From a virus: DNA of 22,303 bases. Location of the stretch: positions 1 to 22,303 of IMG/VR virus record IMGVR_UViG_3300008110_000468. One strand, 5' to 3'. The notes under the pieces are model-generated. The model was given only the letters and a program-made list of their open reading frames with translations. It made no database searches and was not told where the DNA came from. This document shows, in pieces, positions 1-10,218 of this stretch. The first letter of the stretch is position 1; the number at the start of each line of letters is the position of its first letter. Made by a program: the position numbers and the translations under genes.

Positions 1-3000
1 TTGTTTCTTAGGAACGCCGCAGAATTAACCATTGATGCGCTATTTTGAATGATCTTATTGCCATAAGGGACAACATTGCCCAAGTCTCTATAGTTATTTG
101 CACCAAATGCCAATCCCACAAAGTTAGGTGCATTGTTACAAATACTCTTATAGTGACCTCTAATGTCTCCTAAATTAATAGAAGTAATTTCACCATTGAA
201 TGGATTATGATCTAAGTTAGTCGGGATTTGATAATATGCAACTTTGCTAGGTTGATCACTAAACAGCATTACAACAATTTTTGACTCTAATACAGGAGTA
301 GTTGATAGGGTAATTTCAGTACCATAACTTGTTAACGCAATAGTATAGTCAGTATTAGCTAATCGGGAATTGTTAACATAAACAACACTGACTGGCCATG
401 GTGTAGTTGTTTGATCTTTTACAGGAACATCACATTTAAATACTGGATCCAAAGGTGTTCCGGTATATGTATATTCAAAAATTTGATATTGAAAACTTTC
501 AGCCGGCGCTGTTTGCCAACCAATTGCTCTAGTATAGTCAGTTTGAGTAGTGTAGTTGTATACGTATCCGTCACTTACTGACTTAGAAGTAGATACACTA
601 TTAGATAGATAATTAAATGTTTGACTATTTAAAGTTACATCAAATGTAATATCACCTAAATTATTCAACGAACTATATTTGATTGGAAAACCTAGTATTG
701 GGTCATCTGTCCCCGAACCAATCGCATATTCTATTAAAGTACAACCCGTGAAGTCATTACTAGGATAAAAATCATTATCACTAAAACTCACACCATTATT
801 ATCAAATACATCAAATTTTGGCGGTTGATTTAATCTAGTTTTTGTCTGGGCTTCTATCCAATTGATAGCGTCAAACCAATAAGTTTTACCTGCATAAGTT
901 TCACCTAATACTATTACTGTTTGATCATTATATGTGATATCTCCGTCTGGGATCACGGTTAGATTAATAACAGGGTCGGTAGACTCAGATTTTTCTTCAA
1001 AGTTTACAAGCCAAATTTTATTGCGTACTTGCAAGTCAGTGTCACCGGCAAATATTATAGTGCATCCATCAAACAAATATGAACTACCCCCATCCGGGCT
1101 AAAAGAAGTTTGTCCTGCAACTTGAGTAAATGCATCAGTTGCCGTAAAATTAATAAAGTCAGTATTTGTTTTACTTGTATTACCTGCATTGAATAATTTT
1201 ATATTAGGATAAAATTCTAAAATAGGTCTTTTGGCTCTACTATCAGGGTTACCTAATGCTTTTAACGCAATAGGACTACTATTACTAGCAGCAATAGTTG
1301 TATTCAATACGTCAATATGAAACCAGCGATTACTGCGACTCCATCCATTTTTGTCTCTGCTTAATCTTGAAATAGTTAGATAATCTTGATCTGCAGGATA
1401 AGACAATGTTTCTTCATACTTATAAGAATCATATTCAGTATCGTCATACGGAGTAGTTAGTATTTGACTATAAGTTTCTGGTATTTCAAAATCAGTTACG
1501 GGTAACAACTGTATGCCGGTACCCACACCTTCAACGTAATATTGAGTAGCACCATATTCAATTGGGTATATATTTCCTAAAAATTGTACCTTTAAACCAT
1601 TCGTAAACTTTACATTATTAGGACTAGTATAAGTTTTTTTATCTAAAATATCGTTAACATTAATTAATCCATTGTCTACTGAGTCTACTAATTTTATAGT
1701 ACCAATCTTTTCAGGATTTACACCGTCTTGATAATACAAAGTATCTAATGCGGCAGTAAGATGAGGTATTAGTTCTATCGCCCCTAAACTATTTTTAACA
1801 AAATTTCTACTAATATACTTTGATCCGTAACGTATACTAAGTTTAGTATTGTCCGGCAATAATCCAACTTCAGACAAACTAATTACATTATCACCATTAG
1901 ATGTTGGTATGAAGTTGATTTTATAATAGTGTTTATTAATCTCAGTTGCTTTACTTACCTCAAATAGACCTTGATTCACTGTACCTGTCATTGACCCTGA
2001 CGCAGTAGTTAATGTTGGTGTAGTTAATGTATCTCCTGCAGGTTCTTCGCTAATTGTAAACTCTGTACTACTTGAAATTGTTTTAATATAATATGTCTGA
2101 TTGGCTGTTATACCACCAAAAGTAACACCTGAAAAATATATAGCTTGATTAACTACAAATTTAGATGTGCTACTACAAGTAATAAAGTTAGTTGTATCAT
2201 CAGTACTAGTTACAATAACGTTTACTGGTGTTACAAAACTAGATGAATTATCATATGCTCCATCAAAAAATTGACTTATGTAACCGTTTACTCCTGGATT
2301 GGTACCATAGAATAAAAGTGTTTTATCTTTTAGATTGAATACGTCATCAATAGACCCAACGTTACTAACTAGTTTACCATTGATATCATCCCATGATCTT
2401 TCTGTAGCTATATCAATAGGAAAATCTCCAGGTAGTATATAATCATTCTGAGCATTAGCATTTGGTACAGTAAATGTCACAGTACCAAATGATTGTCCAT
2501 TGTTCTCAACCCCATATACGTCACGTGTACTAATATTAGGTTTTGCAACCATGGTCCCTGATATACCGGGCTCAGTTTGAATCCAAAAATCAGAATTCTG
2601 ATCTACTGCAAAAGTATAAGTGCCCCCTCTAACTAAGGTTAGTATAGGATTAGTTTCTGGTGTAGTATCAAATGTTGTACTAAATTTAAAACCAGTTAAT
2701 TCATTATCAACTATGTAATCTAAACTTTTAAACAACGTGGTATTAGTAATCACTACACTATCTGGCCCAATTGGCAACCAATAGTATTGACTAAAGTTTA
2801 TAACTTTGTCAAGGTCTACAAAACTATCCCATGAATAAAATTGATTGCTAAACAAACTTGTATTGTTATCAGTAATACTTCCTTGTAATTTCAAACTGTC
2901 TAGAATACCAGGATAAGTTATCAAATCTACCGCAATCTTAGTATCTTTCTTTTTAAATACAACACTAGGTTCAAGTTGATAATCAGTGCGTATCTTATTA

Positions 3001-3185
3001 GGTTCTACTAGATACTTGTCATTAACTCCTATACCATAACCAAATTTACTTCCAATATAACCTTGAATTCTTCTAAAATCAGGTTGTTGGGTTATTTGGT
3101 CTAATGTAGCTGCTAAGAACTGTTCATTAGTTTTTGTTTTAAAAATTTCTGGTAAGAAATCAATTGTTCTAACTTTTGTTACCAT
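1..3185 (-). CDS. Large virion structural protein at the gp7 position (baseplate wedge candidate), 3' end outside window
   Basis: The reading frame opens at an ATG at 3185, reads MVTKVRTIDFLPEIF, and stays open to the left edge: at least 1061 residues, C-terminus missing. I checked about the last 950 nt triplet by triplet and found no stop. The start lies 14 nt after the gp6 stop with an AGG element upstream and no late promoter of its own, so it is probably read through from gp6. In T4, gene 7 (wedge initiator, about 1030 aa) follows gene 6, which makes a wedge or peripheral baseplate role likely. I recognise the N-terminal style from large structural proteins of marine T4-like phages rather than from T4 gp7 itself. 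Residues about 323-400 form a beta-rich module ending in LTTASGSMTGTV, a type often repeated in such tail proteins. Identity as a structural protein is firm; gp7 orthology is inferred from position. Confidence 0.8.
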   Translation of the reverse strand, partial: MVTKVRTIDFLPEIFKTKTNEQFLAATLDQITQQPDFRRIQGYIGSKFGYGIGVNDKYLVEPNKIRTDYQLEPSVVFKKKDTKIAVDLITYPGILDSLKLQGSITDNNTSLFSNQFYSWDSFVDLDKVINFSQYYWLPIGPDSVVITNTTLFKSLDYIVDNELTGFKFSTTFDTTPETNPILTLVRGGTYTFAVDQNSDFWIQTEPGISGTMVAKPNISTRDVYGVENNGQSFGTVTFTVPNANAQNDYILPGDFPIDIATERSWDDINGKLVSNVGSIDDVFNLKDKTLLFYGTNPGVNGYISQFFDGAYDNSSSFVTPVNVIVTSTDDTTNFITCSSTSKFVVNQAIYFSGVTFGGITANQTYYIKTISSSTEFTISEEPAGDTLTTPTLTTASGSMTGTVNQGLFEVSKATEINKHYYKINFIPTSNGDNVISLSEVGLLPDNTKLSIRYGSKYISRNFVKNSLGAIELIPHLTAALDTLYYQDGVNPEKIGTIKLVDSVDNGLINVNDILDKKTYTSPNNVKFTNGLKVQFLGNIYPIEYGATQYYVEGVGTGIQLLPVTDFEIPETYSQILTTPYDDTEYDSYKYEETLSYPADQDYLTISRLSRDKNGWSRSNRWFHIDVLNTTIAASNSSPIALKALGNPDSRAKRPILEFYPNIKLFNAGNTSKTNTDFINFTATDAFTQVAGQTSFSPDGGSSYLFDGCTIIFAGDTDLQVRNKIWLVNFEEKSESTDPVINLTVIPDGDITYNDQTVIVLGETYAGKTYWFDAINWIEAQTKTRLNQPPKFDVFDNNGVSFSDNDFYPSNDFTGCTLIEYAIGSGTDDPILGFPIKYSSLNNLGDITFDVTLNSQTFNYLSNSVSTSKSVSDGYVYNYTTQTDYTRAIGWQTAPAESFQYQIFEYTYTGTPLDPVFKCDVPVKDQTTTPWPVSVVYVNNSRLANTDYTIALTSYGTEITLSTTPVLESKIVVMLFSDQPSKVAYYQIPTNLDHNPFNGEITSINLGDIRGHYKSICNNAPNFVGLAFGANNYRDLGNVVPYGNKIIQNSASMVNSAAFLRN

Positions 3186-3199
3186 TATTATTACCTATG

Positions 3200-6100
3200 T
3201 TATGCGGTTGGAGTTAATTCACTTGGGGTTAGTGCTGAAATCACTGATATATCAGAAGATTGTGCGGCACTAGTAAAAATTTCATAAGGAGCACTATGTA
3301 TCTCATACAACTCACCAAAACTTAACGTTGGGTCAGTTGGTACTAAAACTACAGAGTTAACCAAGTCTCCTATTGAAGAATGCAAATATGCACTTAATTC
3401 GCTGAAATAAAAGGTGTCACCAAAATCCCAGTTATCAATATTGAAATAAGAATTGATTTCAGTTAATACTGCGGTTATAATTTCGCTGTCACTTGCTGTT
3501 GTGGTAGTAGATTTTATTACTTTAATCGTAGCACGTAGTTGTGGTGCAGCCTTACTTCCAAACAAAGGCTTAAATCTAGCACTATTGATAATCACGCTAT
3601 CAGTTAACATTTTGTATTCATTAATGTTACTATAAGTTTGTGTCAACTCATTAATGGTAGGTCTTGCAGGTTCAGTGATACTACCGGTAGTATCTTGTAT
3701 CCAATTTGTATATTGTGTATAATAACTTTGCGTAAGAACATACAAATCAATAATATTTGATGTTGCAGGATCGATACGAGTAGTTTCACCGGAAATATGT
3801 TTATATTGGAAGTATAAACCTTGTCTACCTGTCTTAACTAGAAAATCAGTTTGTAACTCTAAATTTACAATATTTGCACTAGTAGTATCGTTTACTGATT
3901 TGTAAAACTTACTTTCTAATACTGCATAGTATATTTGTCCAACTGGATATTCATATTTAATTATTGCGATATCAGCTTGTGTCCCGTATCCATATACTAC
4001 GTCAGTACTCGGAATCATCTCATATCTTGCTAACAAATTAGCATCAACTAATCTTTGAAAGAATACAAAATTTTTAGTATTCCTAGTTCCTGGAATATAA
4101 CCAGTAAAGTCAATAAAGAAATCTGGGTTTTTAAAACTACCAGCTGTTGTTAAATCAGCAGTGCTAACTTCAATACTAAAGTCATCTACATAACCATCAG
4201 ACTCAACAGTTTGACCTATTACGTTTAACTTTGCATCTCTAGGGAAAGGATAATTGAAGTTTGGTTGCGTGTTGACTTTCAATAAATTTACAAAATCTTG
4301 TAATAGTTTACCAGTAGAAGGATCATATATTACTTTGTCTCTATCAAATGTAAATCTAACTTCACTGACACTACCAAAATAATATGCTACATTACGCCAC
4401 ACTACTAAATATCTACCAAAACTTATGCTTTGAAAACGTACAAAATAATTTGTATCACCGTATGTGCTAGTAGACCAACGTTCTTGATTTGCTAACAAAC
4501 TATTATCATATACTAAACTGAAGTTTTGATTCAGTCTCATTTTAGTAGTACATTCAGACAATAAGGTAGCACCAAATATATTTGTAAAGCTAGGGATAAT
4601 CACACTTAATATTGCACCATCTGGAACACTGTTTGTTAATGTTACAGGTCCAACACCGTTGTTTAAGTTTCCTTGTCCCGCATTATATCCGTCATTCACA
4701 ACACCAGCACAGCTTGTCCATATAGAAGTTTGATCGCTTGGTAACGGTAAGCCAGCAATTAATCTATTATCCGGTCCAAAGTAATAACCACTCGGGGCAA
4801 CAAAGCCTAACAATGCACCTTCTGTTATGTACTTTACATTTCCAGAAGAATAAATGCCAACTGATATTGGTATAGAATTTTGATAGAAATAACCAGTAGA
4901 CTCACCTGAATTATTACTTGTTTGATTCCAATATACATTGCTACCCATAGTTTCAGGATTTACTAGATATCTAGTATATGCTTGAGTATAGTATTGGTAT
5001 GCACGTTCACCACCTAATTCGTTAGGTAAATATGATGTTAAGAAACTAGTGATATCATTAACTGTACTGACAGCCAATAAAGTAAACCCGTCATTAAGGT
5101 CTTCGTATAAACCACCGTCATCAGCAAAATCATTAGTGCTAGAATATTTGGCACTTGGGTCTAACAAATCAAAATTGCGACTTACACCAATGCTACTGCG
5201 ATTGATTGCTTTACTTTTAATAATTGAACTATACAGTGTATAAGGAAAATTGTTATAATCTTCACCATTAACCATACGATTTTGTGTATAGAAACGTTGA
5301 GGTGCTCTTAATTTAATATCAGCTAATGTTTCACGTGCTTGCGCTGTACTTATAGGAAGTTGTAAGTCTAGAGTTATAGTTAATGTTTCGTTACGACCAT
5401 TACGGCTAACATAAGGTATGTTTACTGTTATTGATTGGAACTCGCTAGGATCAATTACATATGTTAATCCATTGCCTGCACGTACATATGCAACAAAGCT
5501 ACCTACTGGTACTGCACTAAATACCCCGTCTCCAAATACATAAGTTACTTGGTCATTGGTTCTACTATTAACTGAATATACCTTTTTAGTACTTGATAGT
5601 TTTTGCAATGATGCATTTGCATATACACTTTCAACTTGAGTCCACTCAGTAAATGTATCAGTGTTTGCATTTACTTCATATAACCATGTATCTGAATTAT
5701 TAATACCAAGAATATCAATGTCTACTGTTTGATTACTAATTTGTTCTAATACTGTAAAGTTGTATGTTTGTAATGTACCTTGTTTAAAGTACATAAAGAA
5801 TCCTGTATTTGGGCTACCGTATCCCAATTTGTCATTTCTATACACTATATTAAAGTTTGTACTATTACCCGGCGGTATTTCGTATACATCATCACTGTCT
5901 ACGCTGGTAACACTAACACCCTCAAAGTTCATAGATATTCCATCAACTGTAGAACTAAACGGGATAATAGGAGTAGTACCATTAGCCAATACAATACTGT
6001 ATTCGTCTGTTTTTATGTCTAATAAAGTTTGACTATTGCCTGGTTTTCCTACTCGTTGCGTATCAATCAATGCCGCATTAATAATAGAATTAAATTGTTC

Positions 6101-6559
6101 TTGCCAGTTTGGATTTGCCGGGTCATTCCATAATATAGTCAAGTTACTTAAGTTTAAGTTATTGATATCACGTACTTGTTCGCTAGTAGAAATTGAGGTT
6201 ATCTTAGCAAATCCTTGCCCTGCAATGTTTCTTTTTGGAGTATAGCTAACTAGGTTAGCAAGTTTAATAACGCTGTCTCTACGTTCAGCAGTATCAATAA
6301 AGTTTTCACGGGTGTTAAGGTCGCTACGGAATGATAACGCTTGACCCATATAGGCCATAACGTCTAATAATGCTACGTATTCACTACTTTCTACATAGTC
6401 ATTAAATGTTTCAGGGTAATATGTTCGTAAGTAATCTACAAAAGTTTTACGAATAGTTTCGTAATCATAGCTTTGGAAATCCGCTTGGCTATAATTTTTA
6501 TAGATTGCTTTCCAATCATTTACACCAAAAATACTTGATTGTCTTGAACTTGTGGCCAT
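3200..6559 (-). CDS. 6: Baseplate wedge protein gp6-like, enlarged
   Basis: This 1119-residue protein is the wedge subunit that, in T4, dimerises and links neighbouring wedges into the ring around the hub. The N-terminal region (YYPETFNDYVESSEYVALLDVMAYMGQAL, here split: YYPETF at about 48, then ALLDVMAYMGQAL) and the C-terminal region (IDNWDFGDTFYFSELSAYL, about residues 1040-1060) are typical of the gp6/J-like family. T4 gp6 is about 660 aa, so a central insertion of roughly 450 residues rich in Ser, Thr, Asn and Tyr is present. A late-promoter motif GATAAATA lies 18 nt before the start codon, with a purine-rich AAAGAGA as ribosome site. It lies between gp25 and the gp7-position gene, as in T4. 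Confidence 0.9.
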   Translation of the reverse strand: MATSSRQSSIFGVNDWKAIYKNYSQADFQSYDYETIRKTFVDYLRTYYPETFNDYVESSEYVALLDVMAYMGQALSFRSDLNTRENFIDTAERRDSVIKLANLVSYTPKRNIAGQGFAKITSISTSEQVRDINNLNLSNLTILWNDPANPNWQEQFNSIINAALIDTQRVGKPGNSQTLLDIKTDEYSIVLANGTTPIIPFSSTVDGISMNFEGVSVTSVDSDDVYEIPPGNSTNFNIVYRNDKLGYGSPNTGFFMYFKQGTLQTYNFTVLEQISNQTVDIDILGINNSDTWLYEVNANTDTFTEWTQVESVYANASLQKLSSTKKVYSVNSRTNDQVTYVFGDGVFSAVPVGSFVAYVRAGNGLTYVIDPSEFQSITVNIPYVSRNGRNETLTITLDLQLPISTAQARETLADIKLRAPQRFYTQNRMVNGEDYNNFPYTLYSSIIKSKAINRSSIGVSRNFDLLDPSAKYSSTNDFADDGGLYEDLNDGFTLLAVSTVNDITSFLTSYLPNELGGERAYQYYTQAYTRYLVNPETMGSNVYWNQTSNNSGESTGYFYQNSIPISVGIYSSGNVKYITEGALLGFVAPSGYYFGPDNRLIAGLPLPSDQTSIWTSCAGVVNDGYNAGQGNLNNGVGPVTLTNSVPDGAILSVIIPSFTNIFGATLLSECTTKMRLNQNFSLVYDNSLLANQERWSTSTYGDTNYFVRFQSISFGRYLVVWRNVAYYFGSVSEVRFTFDRDKVIYDPSTGKLLQDFVNLLKVNTQPNFNYPFPRDAKLNVIGQTVESDGYVDDFSIEVSTADLTTAGSFKNPDFFIDFTGYIPGTRNTKNFVFFQRLVDANLLARYEMIPSTDVVYGYGTQADIAIIKYEYPVGQIYYAVLESKFYKSVNDTTSANIVNLELQTDFLVKTGRQGLYFQYKHISGETTRIDPATSNIIDLYVLTQSYYTQYTNWIQDTTGSITEPARPTINELTQTYSNINEYKMLTDSVIINSARFKPLFGSKAAPQLRATIKVIKSTTTTASDSEIITAVLTEINSYFNIDNWDFGDTFYFSELSAYLHSSIGDLVNSVVLVPTDPTLSFGELYEIHSAPYEIFTSAAQSSDISVISALTPSELTPTA

Positions 6560-6577
6560 ACTGTAATCTCTTTTAAG

Positions 6578-6585
6578 TATTTATC
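6578..6585 (-). promoter_or_regulatory. Late promoter for gp6 (GATAAATA)
   Basis: GATAAATA on the minus strand matches the NATAAATA late-promoter consensus of T4-like phages recognised by gp55. It ends 18 nt before the gp6 ATG, leaving a leader of about a dozen bases that still contains the AAAGAGA ribosome site. Confidence 0.75.
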
Positions 6586-6607
6586 ATACATAAAAACAGT
6601 GGTTTTG

Positions 6608-7057
6608 TTAGACAGAGAATGCTCTACTAGCGTTTTGATCAAATAGAATTGCTAACTGTTGCACGTTATTAAATGGAGAAATTGCAAATTCTACTTCAAT
6701 TAATATACCGTTTTCTTCTGGATAAGATACGACACTGTTTAGATTAAGTCTAGGATCTAATGCCGCTATTCGTCTTATTTCTGCTTCCAATTGTATTTGA
6801 ACATCAAATGTATTTGGCTCAAAGATAAAACTCCACAATGATGTTCCATAGTCAGGTCTGCCCGGCTTTTGACCCTGCGGGATATTTAATGCATTCAACA
6901 AATCCTGTACTACTAATTCTTCATCTACTGTTCTAAACTTTTTGTTATAACGAATAGGATTAGTTATAGATCCGGCGCCGCCGTCTACTCCGGAGTTTAC
7001 TTGAGTTTTTCTTACCGCATCTACTGCTTGTGTACTGAATCCAATGAATGTTGGCAT
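6608..7057 (-). CDS. 25: Baseplate wedge subunit gp25
   Basis: A 149-residue protein close to the usual gp25 length (T4: 132 aa). gp25 belongs to the family of lysozyme-like but non-enzymatic proteins conserved in all contractile injection systems; it joins the gp53-gp6 wedge core and helps nucleate the sheath. The core motif PDYGTSLWSFIFEPNTFD (about residues 68-85) carries the conserved W and EP, followed by the family pattern of a helix (QIQLEAEIRRIAALDPRLNL) and the beta strand EENGILIEVEFAI. Its start is preceded by AGGA and a late-promoter motif. It sits between gp5 and gp6, separated by 20 and 48 nt. Confidence 0.93.
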   Translation of the reverse strand: MPTFIGFSTQAVDAVRKTQVNSGVDGGAGSITNPIRYNKKFRTVDEELVVQDLLNALNIPQGQKPGRPDYGTSLWSFIFEPNTFDVQIQLEAEIRRIAALDPRLNLNSVVSYPEENGILIEVEFAISPFNNVQQLAILFDQNASRAFSV

Positions 7058-7074
7058 ATGTAATCCTATTATAA

Positions 7075-7082
7075 TATTTATG
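7075..7082 (-). promoter_or_regulatory. Late promoter for gp25 (CATAAATA), overlapping the gp5 stop
   Basis: CATAAATA on the minus strand matches NATAAATA and ends 17 nt before the gp25 ATG. The TAA stop codon of gp5 lies inside the motif, so the promoter and the end of the upstream gene share bases. Confidence 0.75.
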
Positions 7083-10000
7083 CAGACGTTCCAGTGGCTA
7101 ACCCTGCTATTTGTGTTCTAAGTTGTTCAATTTTTTGTAAGCACTCTTTATACGGTGCTTCAGCAGATTGTGCCTCGCTAGAATTAGAACCATATTTTTC
7201 TACAGCATCAAGGTATTTTTTACGCAAGTCCCATTGTAAATCTTCTTGGGTAGTCAAGTCACCTTTTAATGTATCATACTGTTTAATCATTCCCGGATCA
7301 TTTGCAGTTTTAGGAATGTTCAGTGCTCCAAAGTTTAAAGGGGGTATTTTTGGATCGCCTAATAATGTTTTACTTTGACCAAGAATTGATTGAAAGTTGA
7401 AACTATCTTTAGCAACAGTAGGGGCTTTAACACTGACTGAACCACCGGACCCTAAACTTGCTAATGCTCCTTGCAAGTCTGCGGCAGCACCCCCTGGTAG
7501 TCCACCAGTTGCCATAGATGTAAGATTCATTTTACCTGCAATACTTAATGCATTTTTTGCTAACGATAGTGTAGCTGGGTTTATACCCACACTTGCTAAC
7601 GCCGCTGTAGTTCCAGCTTGTATCAGTTGATTTTGTAACTGGGGACCTAGACTAGGAATTCCATTTGGTATGCTTCCTGTTACTGATTGAAGTGCTTGAT
7701 TTACACCTGCTGTACCAACTGATGCATTGCTTGCTCCTGGTAACCCACTAACTACATTTGTAACTGCTCCTGCACCACCTGGTATATTTGGTATTCCTGG
7801 AATTCCTGCGCCTGCAGCCTCTTTGAGTGCAGCGGTTAAATCAGCGTCTGCACCTTCACTACCCGCAGTTGCTAAGTTTTGTGGTTTATTAGCTGTTAGT
7901 GCTTTAAAGCCTCCTGTAATTTTAGCAAAGGCTCCGGCTGCGATACCTTTAAGACTATCACCTATCTTTATCCCACCCAATGCCCCCAATGCTTTGTCTG
8001 CTAAGTTGGCAGCAAAATTTCCACTAGCCATAGCATTTTTTACACTGCCTCCTATATCATTTGCTTGTGTACCTAATTTACCAATAGCACCAGTTAAGTT
8101 ATTTTTTAAATTAGATATATCACCGGTCGCAACTTTACTCAAATCTGATGTTGGTGACATTGCATTTTGAGCAAACTGTAATGTAGCTCCTAATCCCACA
8201 GTGGTTGCACTCAACATTATTCCTGCTGTTTGAGTTGGGCTATTTGTTTTACTAATCATTCCTAAAGATTCTAATGCTGATTTACTTTGATTTAGTAGTC
8301 GTGATGCTACACTAGTTTGTGCTTGAGTATTGTTAATGAATCCGGCAACAGAATTTACTCCATCTTTACCCGTCCAAACATTTGGGGGCATTGCTTGAGC
8401 AAGTGTTTTACCTGATTGTAATGCCGCATTAATTGCAACATCTGCACCAGGCTTAAGATTTCCTGCTGCCACTAATTGTGATGGGTTCACACCTAAACTA
8501 CCCAAAGCGGCTGTAGTTACTCCAGCAGTTGCAACAACTCCTGCTGTTCTTGCTATAGCTGCGGCTGCAGGACCGTTTGCCGCAGTAAGAGCCATTTGTG
8601 ATAGCATTGCACTTCCAGTAGCGGCACTCATCCCACCAAGAGCGGCACCTACGCCCGGAACTGATGCGGCTAATGCGGCTGAAGTAAGACCTTCGGGTGA
8701 TACTGATTCTAAAGAAGAATTAACTTGTTGTAATGCGGCTGATGGGTCGCTTGGTAGATTACTATCAGCACCTATATCAGTTTTAACATCAACCCCTTGA
8801 TTAGCATTAGCCCATGGTGAGTGAGCAGGGGCACGGCTAACAATACTTGCTAGTTTACCCGGAGCAGGAGCGTAACCTTTTGAATTGGAATATAAAGTAT
8901 CAGTATGTGCAACGACTGGTAACTGTTTTACTTTTTCGGGAGATAGTGAACTTTCTCCTGTATTCAAATGTACATTGGGACCGCCTTTAAGATAGTTGGT
9001 ACCTCCACTTTTAATCATACTATCACCGGCACTTTGAAAACTCATCTTTTCATCTACTTTGACAGTATGACTTCCCATAGTATATTGTTTAAAAGTTGAT
9101 CCAACAAATTGATTGGTTGCTTCTAAACTTTCTACATTTACATTAGTAGCAGAAATGTTTAAATCTTTTGCGGCATTGATATTGATATTATTATCAGCAT
9201 GTAAATTCAAATCACCCTGTGTTCTAATATTAACTGAGTTCGTAGAGTACATATCAATTGTGCCCTCTTTACCCAATTCAATATAACTTTGACCATTAGC
9301 GTGAATGATAAACAATGTTTGAGCATAATCATTCATCATTATCATATGACCAGTACTTGTTCTCAATCTTAGTAATTGGTCACGCCCTTGAAGATCACCG
9401 TCATCCATTACTAATGTATGACCACCGCGTCTTCCGACTACTTTAAAATTATTATCTGGTATATCCTGTTGTTTAACGGCATTGCCAATAGTTTCATCTG
9501 TATACCCACCTTGATATATAGGTCTGCCGGGAGTACTCATACCAAATACTCTACTAGGGCTTTCACGCTGACCACTACTAGATATTGCGCCTCTATCTGG
9601 ATCTCTAATTAACCCTTGTTTGTTCAATATAGCCGCTTGCCAGCTATGCACAGGTCTAGGTTGATCAGTAAGTACGGGACTATTATTCTGTTTTGTGTTA
9701 GCATTATTATATTCGCTGACAGGCAATCTTGTAGCGCCACCGTAACCATCTGCTTCCCCTGTATTAGGTATAACATTACTGCTTGCACCAACAGCAGGTG
9801 TCATATGTATCAAACCTTCTATAGGTATTCCACCTATGTAGTATCCAAAGTTTGGATCACCGTTAACAAATATACATACAACTTGTGTTCCTATGTCAGG
9901 TGGTGTAGCCCAAAATCCATAACTATTTGGATTATTAATATATTTACCATCACTATCAGGACTACCTGTATTAGGTGTGTAACCAAAGAAGGGACTCATG

Positions 10001-10203
10001 TAGCTTACCGTAGTCCAATATGCCGGATTATCATCTTCTGCACTATTCAATCGATTTATGTAAACTTGTATTTTTCCTGAATGCATTGGATCGACATTGT
10101 TTCTCACAATACCAATAACAGGATGAGGAATTAAAGATGCACCACCTCTATCATCTTGGTATGCCTTAAATGTTCCTCTTAATTTTACTATATCTTCACT
10201 CAT
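7078..10203 (-). CDS. 5: Baseplate hub / tail spike protein gp5-like, lacking a lysozyme domain
   Basis: A 1041-residue hub and cell-puncturing protein. The N-terminal third (about residues 25-125) is the gp5/VgrG-type OB fold, with VRNNVDPMHSGKIQVYINRL and GTQVVCIFVNGDPNFGYYIGG. Residues about 268-365 (GHMIMMND, YIELGKEGTIDMYS, then alternating INI/LNI strands) form the trimeric beta-helix of the membrane-piercing spike. T4 gp5 carries a lysozyme domain between these parts; I see no catalytic E...D/T lysozyme pattern anywhere. Residues about 475-930 are Ala/Gly/Leu-rich, and the last 85 residues look coiled-coil. The start has AAAGG upstream and lies 15 nt after the 848-aa gene, suggesting co-transcription. 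Confidence 0.88.
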   Translation of the reverse strand: MSEDIVKLRGTFKAYQDDRGGASLIPHPVIGIVRNNVDPMHSGKIQVYINRLNSAEDDNPAYWTTVSYMSPFFGYTPNTGSPDSDGKYINNPNSYGFWATPPDIGTQVVCIFVNGDPNFGYYIGGIPIEGLIHMTPAVGASSNVIPNTGEADGYGGATRLPVSEYNNANTKQNNSPVLTDQPRPVHSWQAAILNKQGLIRDPDRGAISSSGQRESPSRVFGMSTPGRPIYQGGYTDETIGNAVKQQDIPDNNFKVVGRRGGHTLVMDDGDLQGRDQLLRLRTSTGHMIMMNDYAQTLFIIHANGQSYIELGKEGTIDMYSTNSVNIRTQGDLNLHADNNININAAKDLNISATNVNVESLEATNQFVGSTFKQYTMGSHTVKVDEKMSFQSAGDSMIKSGGTNYLKGGPNVHLNTGESSLSPEKVKQLPVVAHTDTLYSNSKGYAPAPGKLASIVSRAPAHSPWANANQGVDVKTDIGADSNLPSDPSAALQQVNSSLESVSPEGLTSAALAASVPGVGAALGGMSAATGSAMLSQMALTAANGPAAAAIARTAGVVATAGVTTAALGSLGVNPSQLVAAGNLKPGADVAINAALQSGKTLAQAMPPNVWTGKDGVNSVAGFINNTQAQTSVASRLLNQSKSALESLGMISKTNSPTQTAGIMLSATTVGLGATLQFAQNAMSPTSDLSKVATGDISNLKNNLTGAIGKLGTQANDIGGSVKNAMASGNFAANLADKALGALGGIKIGDSLKGIAAGAFAKITGGFKALTANKPQNLATAGSEGADADLTAALKEAAGAGIPGIPNIPGGAGAVTNVVSGLPGASNASVGTAGVNQALQSVTGSIPNGIPSLGPQLQNQLIQAGTTAALASVGINPATLSLAKNALSIAGKMNLTSMATGGLPGGAAADLQGALASLGSGGSVSVKAPTVAKDSFNFQSILGQSKTLLGDPKIPPLNFGALNIPKTANDPGMIKQYDTLKGDLTTQEDLQWDLRKKYLDAVEKYGSNSSEAQSAEAPYKECLQKIEQLRTQIAGLATGTSA

Positions 10204-10218
10204 TCATTTACCTTTGTA

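Noticed and set aside
7094-8170. Plus-strand open frames opposite the Ala/Gly-rich part of gp5
   Set aside because: They mirror biased codons of the real minus-strand gene and have no ribosome sites or protein-like features.
9418-10080. Plus-strand open frames opposite the gp5 N-terminus
   Set aside because: Antisense shadows of a well-recognised gene.
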